Positions 1-13,113 of a stretch of DNA of 64,000 bases are shown piece by piece. The notes under the pieces were generated by a model, which saw only the letters and a list, made by a program, of their open reading frames with translations, ran no database searches and was not told the origin of the DNA. The stretch lies in NCBI GenBank assembly GCA_023101725.1, contig JALJCO010003464.1, positions 1-64,000 of the forward strand, given 5' to 3'. Within the stretch, counting starts at the first letter, position 1; each line of letters begins with the position of its first letter. This DNA is from Atherinomorus stipes (lineage: Eukaryota; Chordata; Actinopteri; Atheriniformes; Atherinidae). Position numbers and translations under genes: made by a program.

Positions 1-682
1 AGCACAGCCCCACTCTCCCTTCAACTCTGTCCGAAACATTTCCTTGTGCATTCAGCCAAAACGACATACCGCAACATTTCCGCTCTTATGACATGGGGTC
101 CAGCCGGTAGCCTACATGTCCGCTACATCTCCGGGGTAAAAGAGCAGATCGCATGTCTGAATACAGGCGTTATAAAGGACAGAGTCTGCGATATTACCAC
201 TTTCCAGTGCAAGTCTGAAAGGGGCTTTTGTAAAAAGGATCCAGTCATTCTTAGGTTTTATTAACGTCATCGTGTCACCCGAGAGCTGAACTTGAAAGAA
301 TATTTAGAGCAAGCCCACTAAAAGAAACGGTTGCATCAGGAGAAAATGAAACAGCTGGTCTGACCCGAGGGTTTGTTTGTTTTTAATCGCCTTTTTTTTA
401 GTCATTTATGGAATATTAGGACCTATTCTGCGATGAAGATTGGAATTGTAACGTGATTTCACTGTGTGCAGTTGGTATATTTAAATGATTTAACTATCAT
501 CACATGCTGTGATGGAGAGGTTACCCAGTTCATGAACAGCTATAGTTCAGATGCACTGATTTTAAGGTTGCTGGTATTTAGGCTACATCAGTTTATCAAG
601 CCTGTTTGGAGTAAGACTGTAATTGGGGGCTATGGCATGAGTATGGTAGGGGCTCTCCTACTTCATCAGTCATTTTTCTGTA

Positions 683-1048
683 CCGCTTATCCAATTCAGG
701 GTCGCAGGGGTTGCTGGAGCCCTATCCCAGCTGTTATCAGGCGAGAGGCGGGGTACACCCTGGACTGGTCGCCAGTCTGTGACACAGAGAGACGGACAAC
801 CATTCACACTCACATTCATTCCTAGGGGCAATTTAGAGTGATCAATTAACCTAACAAGCATGTCTTTAGGTGGTGGGAGGAAGCCGGAGTATCTGGAGAG
901 AACCCACACATACACGGGGAGAACATGCAAACTCCACACAGGAAGGCCACTGTTGGAATTGTTCGAACCCCCTCCCCAGCCAGGAATCAAACTAGCAACC
1001 TTCTTACTGTGAGGCTGCGGTGCTGACCACCGTTCCACCGTGCAGCCA
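683..1048 (-). repeat. tRNA-like SINE-type dispersed repeat, copy 1
   Basis: Read on the minus strand, the right-hand end starts with a tRNA-like head: a GTGG-type A-box region near 1040 and a GGTTTGATTCC-like B box near 985. The body contains the widespread fish segments for 'GTGGGAGGAAGCCGGAG' and 'CAATTTAGAGTGATCAATTA' (plus-strand readings at about 830-900). The same segments recur at 14455-14670 and, degraded, at 1955-2100. The tRNA derivation is inferred from the box motifs. Repeat-family assignment would need a repeat library. Confidence 0.6.
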
Positions 1049-1439
1049 GCTCCCCTACTTGTATTTGAAAAAGTTCAGATTTTATAAAAATAAATAGTGT
1101 ATTGGTTACCTTTTTCACCTGGTTCATGTTTGTTTTTATGAAACAATAATTTGACCATTATAACAGTCTGCTGATTATATTATAGCTTTTGTCACCTTGT
1201 TCATAATTTACAGACCACTGAGTAGGCTACTGTATAGAATAACACGACTGGGAGGATGGTTTTTCTTTTTCTTTTTTTAGCCTTTATTCATACAGGTAAG
1301 TCCCATTGAGACACGCAGTCTCTTTTTTAAGGGAGACCTGATTACCTAACATTTATGTCTTTAGATGTAGGGAGGAAGGTTTAGGTTAAAGTTTATTAAA
1401 CAAGTAGGCTACATTAGACAAGTACATCCAAACAAGACA

Positions 1440-1720
1440 GTGTACAAGCACTTGTTTTCATTCAGAGGCGTCATCATCGTTCCATCGATATCTGGTGGGC
1501 CAGTCTCAGTTCAAAATGCCCGGGCCGATTTTTTGTCCCAGTCCAGCCCTGCTGGCTGGATTGTGTTTTTGGCTCTCTGCCCTGAAGGCACCCTGAGATT
1601 CCCTCAGTTCTTCTGTTCGCCTGAGAACTGATTGACTGGTCTTCAGCCAATGCCAGACCAATTACAACAACGGTGATGCATTTCCTGTATAAAACATCAG
1701 CCAAATTTGTCATTTGTTTT
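1440..1720. repeat. Probable fragment of a dispersed DNA-transposon-type repeat
   Basis: The segment around 1510-1560 (AAATGCCCGGGCCGATTTTT and the following cytosine-rich stretch) matches wording I recognise from common fish repeats associated with hAT-type elements. No terminal repeats or duplications are visible, so boundaries are approximate and the assignment rests on memory. Confidence 0.3.
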
Positions 1721-1954
1721 CTGTTGATTGTGTTACTTCTAGTTTTGCAGTCATTTTCTAAGGTTTAGTCTTTTGAACCATTGTCAAAAACTACTATTTG
1801 TGTACAAAAACGCTGGTCGTTTTGAACATGAATTGTGTCGGATTCATCAAAGAAATATAAAAAGACATTATTGAAACAGACAGAGCAAGTAATAAGACAA
1901 TAGTCAACATCGGACTAACCTTTACTGACCATAGACAGCTCAGAGCACATGTAG

Positions 1955-2105
1955 GATGTAGCTGGAGCCTTTCCCAGCCATTAGAGGCAGACTACACCCC
2001 GAACAGGTCACCAGTCTGTCGTGGGGCCAACACAGAGAGACAAACAACCACTTTCACTTCTCTGGAGAATTTCATGACCATTTAACACTAACACACATGT
2101 CCTTG
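1955..2105 (-). repeat. Degraded partial copy of the SINE-type repeat
   Basis: It shares ordered short matches with the 683-1048 copy (GCTGGAGCC, GTCACCAGTCTGTCG, CAACACAGAGAGACAAACAACC, split by substitutions) and then decays. The tRNA-like head is missing. Confidence 0.5.
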
Positions 2106-3387
2106 AACTCTAAGACTTATGTATCTCACCGAAATGATTCACAATCAAAAGTCAAATTATGTTATTTGAATTAGCAAATGTTAATTGATGTGTTTGCTAT
2201 GTAGAAACAGATTATCCTCCAGATTTGGTACATTTTTAGTTCATTCAGCTCATTAGTTTTTTGTTTTGTGTTGGGGCTTTTTGTTTGTTTTTATTTCAAG
2301 TGAGTGTATGGTGTTGCAACCTTAAATTATTTATCCTTGTGTTCTCTCACACCTTGGGCTATTCTAACAGGCAGCAGGGCAGTATCAGAGAAGCATGAAT
2401 AAGTCAACAACATGCCTTTATACCCGACACACAGACGCACACATCAGAGATTGCATCAGTGTTCAACAGCACAGCAGCATATTTGCAAAGTAAAACAAAA
2501 AAACATGGTACAAACACACACATACACAGAGAAAACAAGACTCTAACAATACTGCGAGAGCCTGTCTGTCTGTTGAGACAGAAAACAAAGCAGCAGTACA
2601 AGGTGAGACACACAAGCAAACACTCATTTGTGGATACTGGGTAAACTCTGTCCTTAAGTCAAAAATCAAATGAAAGATCTCATCTATCTCTGTCTGTGTT
2701 CAAACATTAAATAATCCATTGTGATGTGATGCTGTTTATAATAACCATAAGTTCAAAATATATCACCATCGGCCCACACTGAATTTACTGGAGTTGAAGC
2801 ACAAGAGCGTCAGTTTACATGTGTGGTTTGTGTACTACAACACATGTCCTGCTGTGGCATCAGTAATGAGGGAGGGTTGGCCAACATGGGAGGCTGTGTA
2901 ATCCACAAGCAGTTTTAGTCCCTCACAACACTGAGAGGATGGAGTGTGATTAATTGCCACTTCTTCTGGGCATTGTTCATAAAGCTCTAATGTGTGTGTA
3001 TATCTCATTATGTTTTTGTTTCCAGGTTAAAATTGGGGAATTTGCTGAGACAGGTATGTAAAAATGGCTTGACATTTGTCTTTTAGAGAGCTACATTGTT
3101 ATTAAAACTATATTATTACTTACAGAGAAACAAATCTGATTGCAAGGAAGTGAACATGTTGAGTAGATGATTGATGATTTTTCCTATTAGTATTTAAAAA
3201 AAAAGAGGGGGGGGGGGGGGGGGTTGCCTTATTTTCCCTGTTCTAGCCATTCTTTAGTTTCTACTTGTTCCTGAGACTCACTAAACTATTGTAATCTGAG
3301 ATAGTGATAGCTATGCAACAAGTGCATAAATAAAGTGAACTTTAACCAATAATTATACTACTGGCTACATTTATAAAGTGACATTAA

Positions 3388-3715
3388 AGCAACCCTTACC
3401 GATGTTGCATTCTTACACTATTTTTCTAACGGGGTAAAATGCAATGAATGAGGTATGGAACTCTGAAATACAAGACAGATCCACCATTAATCAAAATAAA
3501 ATATTATTCCAATCTCTAAATATTCAATGAAAACTCCAAACAATCCTTGAAGTGGGGTGCACCCCTAGGATTGGCCAAGGGATCTGTCTGCCAGACCTTT
3601 GCTTCTGCATTGGGAGGCAGAGGGAATGAGGGTGTGTCTTAGGAGTGAGGCGGGACTGTTTATATTCAAATAATCTTGCTGTGCTTTCTGAAATGCAGGA
3701 TCGGTAAGGGTTGCT
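3388..3715. mobile_element. TTAA-flanked MITE (piggyBac-like duplication), copy A
   Basis: A 328-bp element begins AGCAACCCTTACCGAT and ends with the reverse complement of that terminus (16 bp, perfect). It is flanked on both sides by TTAA (3384-3387 and 3716-3719). TTAA duplication is characteristic of piggyBac-type transposition. No ORF for a transposase is present, so it is non-autonomous. A second copy in opposite orientation lies at 55619-55949 and is roughly 95% identical by eye. Superfamily assignment rests on the TTAA site only. Confidence 0.8.
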
Positions 3716-4460
3716 TTAAGTGAGGCCTGACTTTAATCTTGCTATAATGCAGCAAGGTGAAGTATCCAGGCATTAACAGAGCCTTTGCAAGTGTCCAACT
3801 CCCACTGCACACTCCGCCGGATGTTGGCTCTAATGTGAGAAGCTGACAAGGTAAGCCTGGCTTTTGCTTGGGCTCCGTCTAATCTGTTTTGTTTGCAGCT
3901 TTGTCTTTGAGAGGTTAAAGAAGGGACGAGACAGAATTACCAGACTTTCCATCAGTAAATCCATGAAGGGTTTGCTCAAGCAACACAGCCCAAATCCGAG
4001 AAATATACATTAAAGGACCTTTGCAGGTCTTTATTTTGGGGATTATAGTCTAAGTACAAAGTGAGATTACATCCATCACAGTTATACTCACACCCAGTGT
4101 ACAGGCACAGATTTTACTCTTTAATATGATGACGACATTTGACCTGTGTTTGTCTGTGTGATGTGTGTTCTTTATGTCAGATTTACATCCTGAAAATCCC
4201 AAACTAGGATCAACATCAGAATGGCTGAAAGAGTTGGGGACTTCAATTTGACAGCTTTGTCATCCTGTATATCTCCATAAGCCACCAGACTGGCATTGTG
4301 AGACAGACAGAAATAGAAACAGTCTTTTGTGAGATCTGCTATCTCTGTAAATCTGGAAGAGGGAGTCATAGAGCTGCATGAGCCGACCCTGCAGTCTTCA
4401 CAGACATCCCATTTAAGCATTTTCCTTTATTTTTTTGGTGTTGCTTTGAAGACAGTAGCT

Positions 4461-5011
4461 ACATTTACATGGAGCAGTTTTGATCCGATCGACCGCCAAT
4501 GAGAATAAAAATGCATCATGTAAACATATCAGCTGATCTGATCGGCCTCGATCAGAAAGAGTTTTCAAATTAATTGAGAAGGGTGATTTGAACCTTTTTA
4601 CGATCAGATCAGCTGGAAAAAATGACCATGTAAACACTCGTTCCGGTCGTTTCTGTGAAATGTTGTCTCTGCGCATGCTTGACCCACGTGGGGGTTGCGT
4701 GACGTAGATTCATGAAGGATGAAGCTATACAGAACAGGACTGTGACGGTTGCAACGTTTTTGTTAGAAAGAATTATAAAGAATTGTAAGACCAGGAGGAC
4801 CATTGTAAAGAATTATTGAGAATTTCTATGGTCAAAAGAATGAAAATTTACAAAAAAGAAAACCCCTCTTTTTCTGAACTAGGAGGCACTGCACATTTCA
4901 AAAGTATCACAAACATAATGGATCACTTGTTCCAGCATCCATAAACACGTCAGCTGGAATCTCTGATCAGAAAGATTTCAAATGGATAGATTTATTTGTC
5001 CGTGTAAACGT
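4461..5011. mobile_element. Non-autonomous TIR element with 9-bp duplication (MULE-like)
   Basis: The 551-bp element starts ACATTTACATGG and ends CCGTGTAAACGT, giving imperfect 12-bp terminal inverted repeats. It is bracketed by the identical 9-mer ACAGTAGCT (4452-4460 and 5012-5020). Internally, several GATCAGCTGATC-like motifs occur in both orientations. A 9-bp target duplication fits Mutator-like elements, but the superfamily is not proven without the transposase. Confidence 0.65.
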
Positions 5012-5436
5012 ACAGTAGCTTATGAGAGGTGTGAAATGACAATATTATTGCTCTTTTATTCATGAAGGCAAGACCTTTTTTAAATAAAGAATTTTCTAAA
5101 ATGAAATGATTGATTTGCATTAAAAACAAAACAAAAAAAATTAAAACTTTTAAGGAGCAGCCCCTTTTTTTATTAACAATTTCAATTCTTACAATATCTG
5201 AATCCAAATAATGTGAAGACTTCTTTCAACAAACTTAAGTTTTTAATCATGCTCACCTTTTTTGTCAGTGCTGTATTTTTACATGCAAAAAGACCTAAGA
5301 GAAACAAGCAGTCAGCACCCAGCAAGGCATGTCTGCCTTAAAGCTGCAGCATTCCAGTAAAAGACTCAAACACAGCCAATGATTCATACAAAACAATGTG
5401 GAACATCAAAGAGGGGATGAGTAAAAACAAGTCAAC

Positions 5437-5520
5437 TTCAACTTTATTCATTTATATAGCACTTTTCATGCACAAAGTGCTTCATAGCATAAAATAATCA
5501 AAACATCAAAAACCAAAGTA
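5437..5520 (-). repeat. Probable LINE/SINE 3' tail fragment
   Basis: The segment containing CTTTATTCATTTATATAGCAC followed by an imperfect CACAAAGTGCTTCA is typical of truncated 3' ends of fish retroelements read on the minus strand. Only the tail is recognisable. Confidence 0.35.
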
Positions 5521-6177
5521 GCAATTGAAGTAAGAATGGCTTGTAGGCTATCAGGTGAGGAAACAATAAACAATATCCTTGGGGTCCACCCAGCAAGAGC
5601 CACCTCGAAGTCTATATTGAACATGGATAAAGCATTATTGGTAGTTTGATAATGCTCAATTTTTAAAACTGTTAAAGAGCATTGAATAAATGACCTTTCT
5701 GGTACATTGAGAGTTTCCTTAAGAATTTCTTTCAGGCAAAGTATATGTCTGTATTACTTACATCTTGCCACAGTGTGGTGCAGTTACTTGTACAGTGTTC
5801 AAGCAGAGTTACAGGCGAGAAGTGGTGATAAAGGACAGAACTAATTTACATATTCATAGATCCGTGCATACTAAATGAGGCAAGAGTTACATCTAAGCCA
5901 TTTTAAGGCATGAAAGGATTAGTGATTAACAGAGATGAGTTTTAAGGGTTTCATCAATGTCAGCAGAGGAACTTTAAAAGCATGAGGCTGAAGGTGCAGT
6001 ATTACCAGCCATTCTCACTCCTACAGCAAATACAGCTGGTTTTTTAAAACCAGTGCACAAAGTGTCTTTTGGGATGATGTGCAGAGGCATCGACTATGAT
6101 CATATTTGAGACACTGACAGCAAATGCTTTGATATTGTGGGGTGCACATATGAACTATACTAGGTCCTCATGAGGTA

Positions 6178-6672
6178 CACTAGAAAAAATATTTGATCCA
6201 GCTAAATATTTCAGTTAGATGACAAATTTTCATCCAACTGAATGTGTCTTTAACATCAACCAGAAAATGAAATCTTTGTAATTCAATCAAATAAAACAGA
6301 GAAGAATGGACTACATAGAATTAAAGAAATAGCAGCTAAGTTACCCAATTTACATAATGCAGTTAATGTGATGCTGTTAATATTTATGTAAAACTGTTAA
6401 TAAGTTTATAAGCTTAAATAATTTATAAATTAAACTCATAACCTTTATAAACTTTATCAACAGTTTTACATAAACCTTATTAACAGCATCACATTAATAC
6501 ACTGGGTAAAATCTATTTGTTGTTGTTATTTCCATTCCTCTCAGTTTTGTTTGAATGAATTACATAAATTTAATATCCTGATAAAGGTTACAGACACATT
6601 ATTCAGTTGGATGGAAATTTGTCATCTAAATGAAATGTACAAACCCTATAGTTGGACCATTTTTTTTCAGTG
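6178..6672. mobile_element. Fold-back (near-palindromic) MITE with TA duplication
   Basis: Almost the whole 495-bp element is a long imperfect inverted repeat. The left arm (about 6178-6415) pairs with the right arm (about 6440-6672), including the blocks TTAATGTGATGCTGTTAATA / TTAACAGCATCACATTAA and TTAGATGACAAATTTTCATC / GGATGGAAATTTGTCATC. Ends are CACTAGAAAAAAT and its counterpart ATTTTTTTTCAGTG, flanked by TA (6176-6177, 6673-6674). There is no credible ORF. TA duplication suggests a Tc1/mariner-type source. Confidence 0.75.
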
Positions 6673-9600
6673 TAATTGGAGGGAAGGGGACAAAAAAGGA
6701 CTTGAAATTATAACCTCTAAGTTCGGAGAGGTCATTTTTATTTTACTTGTTTATTTTTGGTTTTACTTGCTGTTTAATAAAACCATTCATCTGGTTAGGT
6801 TTAGGAACTAACCAACTAACCAACTAACAAAGAGATAATGAAAAAAAGCACTATGTAATGCCATCAAAGACCAAACTATGTAGTGTTTCTGTTTGTGCGG
6901 ACACATCAAATAGGTACTGCTCAGTCCTCTGAGCAGCTCACCACCATATTTATATCCAAAATCTTTGAAAACTGTTGTTGTAATTTGGACTTTTGTTTTT
7001 GCTTAGTTCAGTTTAGTTTTGTTCTTTGGAGACATGATATTGCACTAAGATATCCTAATTCATTATGAGAAAGAATCCAGCACTTACAGAAACTAAATAG
7101 TTTTTTTGTTTTAAAGTATCTATCCAAACCAAAATGGATCCTAATTGAAGTAAGAAATGAAAACAGTTCTGGTGCATTGCTGGCATTTAGCATTAAGCAC
7201 CGCTATCCTGGTTTCTTTTGTGCTCGTGGAAATATTTTATTCTATTTCCATAAACCTTCAGGTCTATTTCTAGTTTTGAGAACACTGGCTTTACTGCCTG
7301 CGGTACATGATAATGATAAAATGTAAACAGAACTAATAATAAAACACCTAGACACTAAAATCAACATATATAAAAGAATAGAAATGACCACGCATCTCAT
7401 CCTCCATGTAAAAATGCATGACTGGTATGATCAAAACCAAAGAAATAATGAACCCTATAATTCTGAGGGGAAAAAAAGCAGAACATCTTTGCTTCAAGTA
7501 GAAAGCTGTTATAAACAGCCAAACCTTCCCATGTTATCATAAAAAATGTTTGTAGTTCCAGCCTTACTTGGTCTGATGAGAGTAATAAAAGTAACAGAGG
7601 TTGAATAGTCAAAGCTGTTACAAGATAGCATTGTTTTTACAGAGTAAAAGTCTTCTATTTGACATTATAATTTGCTCTTGTGTTTATGTTGTTATGTAAG
7701 ATTTATTTATAAAGTCTGGTACTCTAACATGTGCACTTCCTTATGTAGAATATGTGACTTTTCTTATCTTGTTGAGTGTTTGTGTGCATGTATTAGTATT
7801 TATGCCTGTCCTACTCAACAGGGTGAACAGTCACCAGCGCAATTGTCAGATATCCTGACACCAAGCGCATGTCCAACAAATCAGAAAAACCTATCAAAAG
7901 GCACCAAGGATAGATCAAGAGATTATGAATTCTCAGCTTTGAGCAGATTTGACACTTTTAAAAAATACTCTTGGTATTACAGAGTCATCTAAAATTGTCA
8001 CCCTTAAGAGCCCTGGGACTCTACAGCTGCTACTGTAGCTAACACATATGTTGTTTTTTTATCACTCAGGGTGACTGAGCAGATCAAAAAACATGGAATA
8101 AATGTATAATTTTAAGATGAACTAGAGGGGTTCATGCATGTATTCTCTCAGATTATGACCAATTATTATAGAGCTATTATAGTGGGACTCAGGGTTCCAG
8201 TTGTTTTATTCATTAATCTATTTATTTTTAAGGCATATTTCAGTGGCTGAATAGCATTTCATTTCTTCATATATTTTCTTGTATCAATTTTTTTCCCTAA
8301 TAACATCAAAGTTTTTACCTCTTCATGCTTCTAAAACCATCCTAATGTAACACAGACACATGATTCATGATACTGGTCACATGGGCAAGACGGGAAGATA
8401 TGCAAAGGTCATAAACAGAGTTCAAGCTAAAATAAGCAAAACTAACTTTGATGCCATCAACAGGCAGCAATAATATTTTTGTTCTTTTTTTATAGCTGAT
8501 CCTCAATCACTTGTCCTATATGCAATTTTATGACATTTCTGTTTTGGTTCCATTTTTTTTAACTGCCAACTATGAGTGTGCAAGTGGTTGTAGCATAGCA
8601 TGAAGATTTAATAATGCTCTTGAGTAGCAGTAAGATAAGGATGCAAGTCTGATCAAAGCTTTCTAACTTCAGGCTGCTTCAAACATCAGTTTGGCACTAC
8701 ATCTAGCTGGGATATGCAATCAGGAGTAACTGGCTCTGCACATCTCTGAAATCCTTTGGAACTGTAGCTGAATGTGGATTTGGTGGATTCAGCAATTTAG
8801 CGAATGCCTCTGATGTCAATGATGGACTCCTGGTCTTTACAGCAGAGACCTATGTGGGTTTCACTGCTCATCCTGCTCACTCTGCACTTTCCTCTGACTC
8901 TTCGTGTAAGACAAGAAGCAACACAATAAACTCAAGCTTTCTAACCCTGTCACCCACTAAACTCATGACCGGGCCACTCCCAGTGCCTCAAAGGAGTTGC
9001 ATCCTGTTTCATGTACCATTATGTGTAATCAAGCGCTGCTGTGACAGTGAGCATGACAGGCAATTTGGGAATAATTAAAAGTCACTAAATCACCCTGCCA
9101 CTGTCCTGTATCTATGCACTAGTACAGTGTGTGCTCTCACTTGTTTTTAAGCAAAGTTTTGACTTTCATCGCAGAAGATCAGTTAGAAACACAACTCTTT
9201 AGAACTGAATTCAGATCTAACTCGTGGTAAAGACTGGACATTAGAGTTGGCATTCTAGAAATTAACCGTCCAAACACTAAGTATAGCTTCATTCTGTGTT
9301 TTTCAAATGAATTCTCCATCTATCCCTTCTGTTCTGTGTAGCCTGCCGTCACGGTGATGCAGGTATGTGACTTTGCAGCTGCTCAGTTGGGACACAGTCA
9401 CAATGTTACTCAGGTCCCTTGGGCAGGAGTCTTTGTTCATCCTTCTGCACAGAAGCATATTGCACCAGTCTGACTGCCATTAACTGTCCCTGTATAACTC
9501 CCACCGTGACTCACCGCACCGCTGCCATGTGGCTCTTCCTGTGAGACCGGTCAGGGAAGTGCATCTGGACTGATGCTCTGAGGACTGAAAATAATTGGCA

Positions 9601-12379
9601 AAAGCCTCAAAAGACAGTGGGGGGGGGGGGGGTTACAGAAGCAATGAGCAGCTAAAAGCTAAAGAACACAGATTTGATGGAGATAGTGTGAAGTGTGTGA
9701 ATTTTTTGTAAAGTTAATAAGGAACTGTATTATTTGACCTTTTAAAAAGCCAGAGAAGGTTATTTCCTAAAGACTTTGCCAGCATACATACATCTTTTGT
9801 TACCTTGTAGTGCCCTCTGCTGGGAAGAATATTTTGTTTTATATTAACTGATTCAGCAAGAACTCCTCACTGAAATGCTTTCTAACCAAACACTGTCTTT
9901 TTAATCGGTATCTTGATGACTTCTGATGCTTTGCTTCAAAGCCAGACACTAACAGTTATCAGCCTCATTTGCTCTATCTAGATTTCTCTTCATCCCGTCC
10001 AGCTGCCCTGAGACTTCCCTCTCCAGCATGACTCACCATTGCTTACCTACAAACAGAAAGGTACACGAAAGTACACACTAGCCGTAGAAGGTGACATTCA
10101 CCAAACCTTCCACAAAATCACCAGGCAAACCAGGATGGTCACAGATAACAACACACTCATTCGCCCAACTAACCTTACAGCTCATCTTTACAGCTTTCCT
10201 ACTAAATTTGTTTTTAAATGAAAGCAAAGTGCAATATTACATATTGGTTAACACATTTTACAAAAACAAAATAGATAAATAAATAAATGATGGAATGAAT
10301 AAATGAATTTAATTATTTTTGGCATTTATGCAAGAACACTTGTGCATATGTGTGCACATGTGATGCAACCAGTATCTCATTAAAACTCAGGTATGCTGTC
10401 ATCTGATTACACAGACAGGTGTGTTCTTCAATGTCATTAACTGCCTCTGAGGTGGGCAGTTGATAGGAGACCAGACTCCATTAGCAGGTCAATCACATCC
10501 TCTCAGACAACATCTGGAGGACACACTGGTCATCCAGCTGCTTAATTTCCCACGTGCCCAGAATAGCATTTTAAAAAGTAACAACAGACTGTATCAGCAT
10601 TCTGAATGTCAAACTGCATTATAATGTGTAATTAAGCAGTCTGAAAAAGGACATCAGAGACAACTTAAAGCAAAGATAAACCATTTCCCTCATTTTCACA
10701 TACATTTGTGTTCACAATTCACCAGCTTTCCTCCGTTTCTTATGGCCTCTTCTCAGTACCTCATGTCTCTCCCACCTGTTTGGAAACATCTTTACAATAT
10801 TGATCTGAGTCAAACAGAAAAAAAAAAAAACTAAACAAAACAAACTATTGTCACTCAGTGTGTTGCTTTAGGCAGGCAGACAAATATTTGCAGAGTTGTG
10901 GGCACCGATGCACACACCCAGCATGTTGACATGGATACGTTCACCAGGGATCAAAGGAGTACAAGACAAGAAAGGAGAAAAACAACTATTAATTCTCAGC
11001 TGACCTAGTCACAGCCACAGGCAACCTCCTCAATATCGCGGCTGATTTTTTTCAACCAGCTCAGCTCACTGGTGGGATTGTCTCTTCTACTTGATATTTC
11101 TTACCCATTCCTTTATTTGTTTTTGTCCATAATCAAATAAAGCACATTGCTTGGGAACTAAATCTAGAATAAAGCAAGAAGACAAATTGAACAGTTGACC
11201 AGAAACAAAAGAGATACAGAGGATAGAACTATAAAATAGGGGTGCAATACATATATTTGTATTGAACCGAACTGTACAGGTGTGTATCGAACCATGAGCA
11301 CTGTATATCGAATATGGAACAATACAGAGTTTTTGATTTATTTGATCAACTTGTGTTCTGACAATGAGCTCTGTGTTGAAAACTCAGTGGATCTGTGTTC
11401 GACAACATTCAGATCTGGCATTTGGAACTACTTTGGTTTTCACATTGAGTAAAATCCTGATGGTAAGCCCCCACATCTGATAGCAAACCAAATGCTCTGG
11501 GGAGTAAAAGGAGACGGCATGAACAAAGATCTATAAACATGATTATGCCAGAAGCTTAAACAATGTCCAAATGAAGGATGATGGCTTGAGTCCAGGGGAG
11601 CCTAAGAAAGTCATACCTGCAAAGACAAGTGAGAGCTAAATGCAGGATTAGAAAGCTGACCCTGTTAGTACACAAAGGCATCTACTTTTTTTTTTTTTTT
11701 TAATCTCCCTCCTGTTAGAATTTGTCCCCCACTGGCCACGATTACAATCTTACTGACTTTGACAGGACAGGCCTTATATCAGCATCAATCCAAAAGTTCA
11801 TAGACATAATGCATATTTCTGTCTCTTCTGACAATTTGCATTTTTATGAAGGGGTTGTAAAATGAAAAATACCAATAGATTTAACCATTATGCCAATCTA
11901 TTGGCACATTGTAGATTTAAAGTATCTGGCAAAAGTGCCTTTTTTTCCATTTAAATGCCCCCCCCCCCCCCCCCTTCACCAAAGGGGGAATAAAAATCAA
12001 TTTAAATGAACATATCCTGGACTTTGTGTACTGCTTTTGTGTGCTGTTTATTAAGACCGTACAAGTAGATGAAAGTGAGCAGATAAATTAAAAGTGAGGG
12101 TTTTGCAGTACTTGTCAAAAACAGATGGTGTCATCCTGAACTGTCAACGAGAAAAGCAACACCTGGAGCATCAAACTGCTAGCTGAGTTTTCATCCACAT
12201 TTTTTACTTAGAGAATGTCATCCAAGTAGAAATTCATATTTTTCCTGGTGGTGCTATGGATGTGGCTTGTGACACATTCATGGTGACCCCTTGAGATTTT
12301 TAACAATGCCTCTCTACAAGACAAACTAGACTGTCAGCTGCTCCACCGGTGAAAACAAGGTCTTGAATTTATTTCATGC

Positions 12380-12715
12380 AATGTTACATTGTAAGAAATG
12401 CATACAATTGCCCTCTCTAGGAAGATTAGACTATAATCTGGCTCCTCACATTGCCACACACCCATCATTCAGCACCAACCAGTGATCAAAGGGACTATTA
12501 TAACCTGGTGTAATGATGCTCTATATACTTTGCATGGATGCTTTGAAGCCATGGACTGGAATGCCCTCCCACATGGAGATATTAATGGTTTGACTGAGTG
12601 TTTGGCAGATTACATCAGTTTCTCTGTGACCATCTCCACAAAAACGGTGAAGTACTTTCTCAATAACAAGCCCTGCATCACCAGTGACCAAAAGACAAAT
12701 ACTTTTTTTTTTGCC
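12380..12715 (+). pseudogene. Degraded non-LTR retrotransposon ORF fragment
   Basis: The conceptual translation from about 12480 contains a CFEAMDWNAL stretch followed by ADYISFSVT and NNKPCIT. These match, in order, the conserved segment between endonuclease and reverse transcriptase of a common fish LINE ORF2. The frame ends at 12739 and there is no adjoining endonuclease or RT. It is a short dead fragment. The clade is not resolved. Confidence 0.55.
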
Positions 12716-13076
12716 TGTAGTCACTACTTAAGGATGTAATCACTAACACCTACTAGCTTTCAAAGGTTGTATCATACAGTTGGAATAAATGTTACGCAAC
12801 AACTTTCCGACCATTAGTCTTATGACTCAGTGTAGATAGTTCCAACTCAAAGTATCAATGAGCCCTTTGCAAATAAATCCTCTATGACATTTTCTCTGAT
12901 TAAACACTCATGCCAGCATAATTTCCATTTCATCGTGATGTTAATGCAGCAGTCTTTGGTAAATACATTTCCCTTTATTTATATAGTTATAAATCAGAAA
13001 ATTAGCTGAAATAAAATATTTAATTTCTAAGATAACCTATCAGTTTATTTAATTTTAACAAGAGTCAACTGGTGAA

Positions 13077-13079
<3 letters not shown>

Positions 13080-13110
<31 letters not shown>
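13080..13110. repeat. (CT)n microsatellite
   Basis: About 15 uninterrupted CT dinucleotides. Confidence 0.95.

Positions 13111-13113
<3 letters not shown>

Noticed and set aside
466..1038. Open frames on both strands near the left end
   Set aside because: They overlap the SINE-type repeat at 683-1048, and the proteins have no recognisable family features.
3025..3052. A 28-base segment between a strong acceptor and a strong donor, resembling a micro-exon
   Set aside because: No partner exons with conserved coding potential were found nearby, and good splice-like pairs are expected by chance in this length of DNA.
11240..11340. GGGGTGCAATAC followed by GTATCGAACC-like words, suggesting another hAT end
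   Set aside because: No matching right end or target duplication was found, so at best it is an unbounded fragment.
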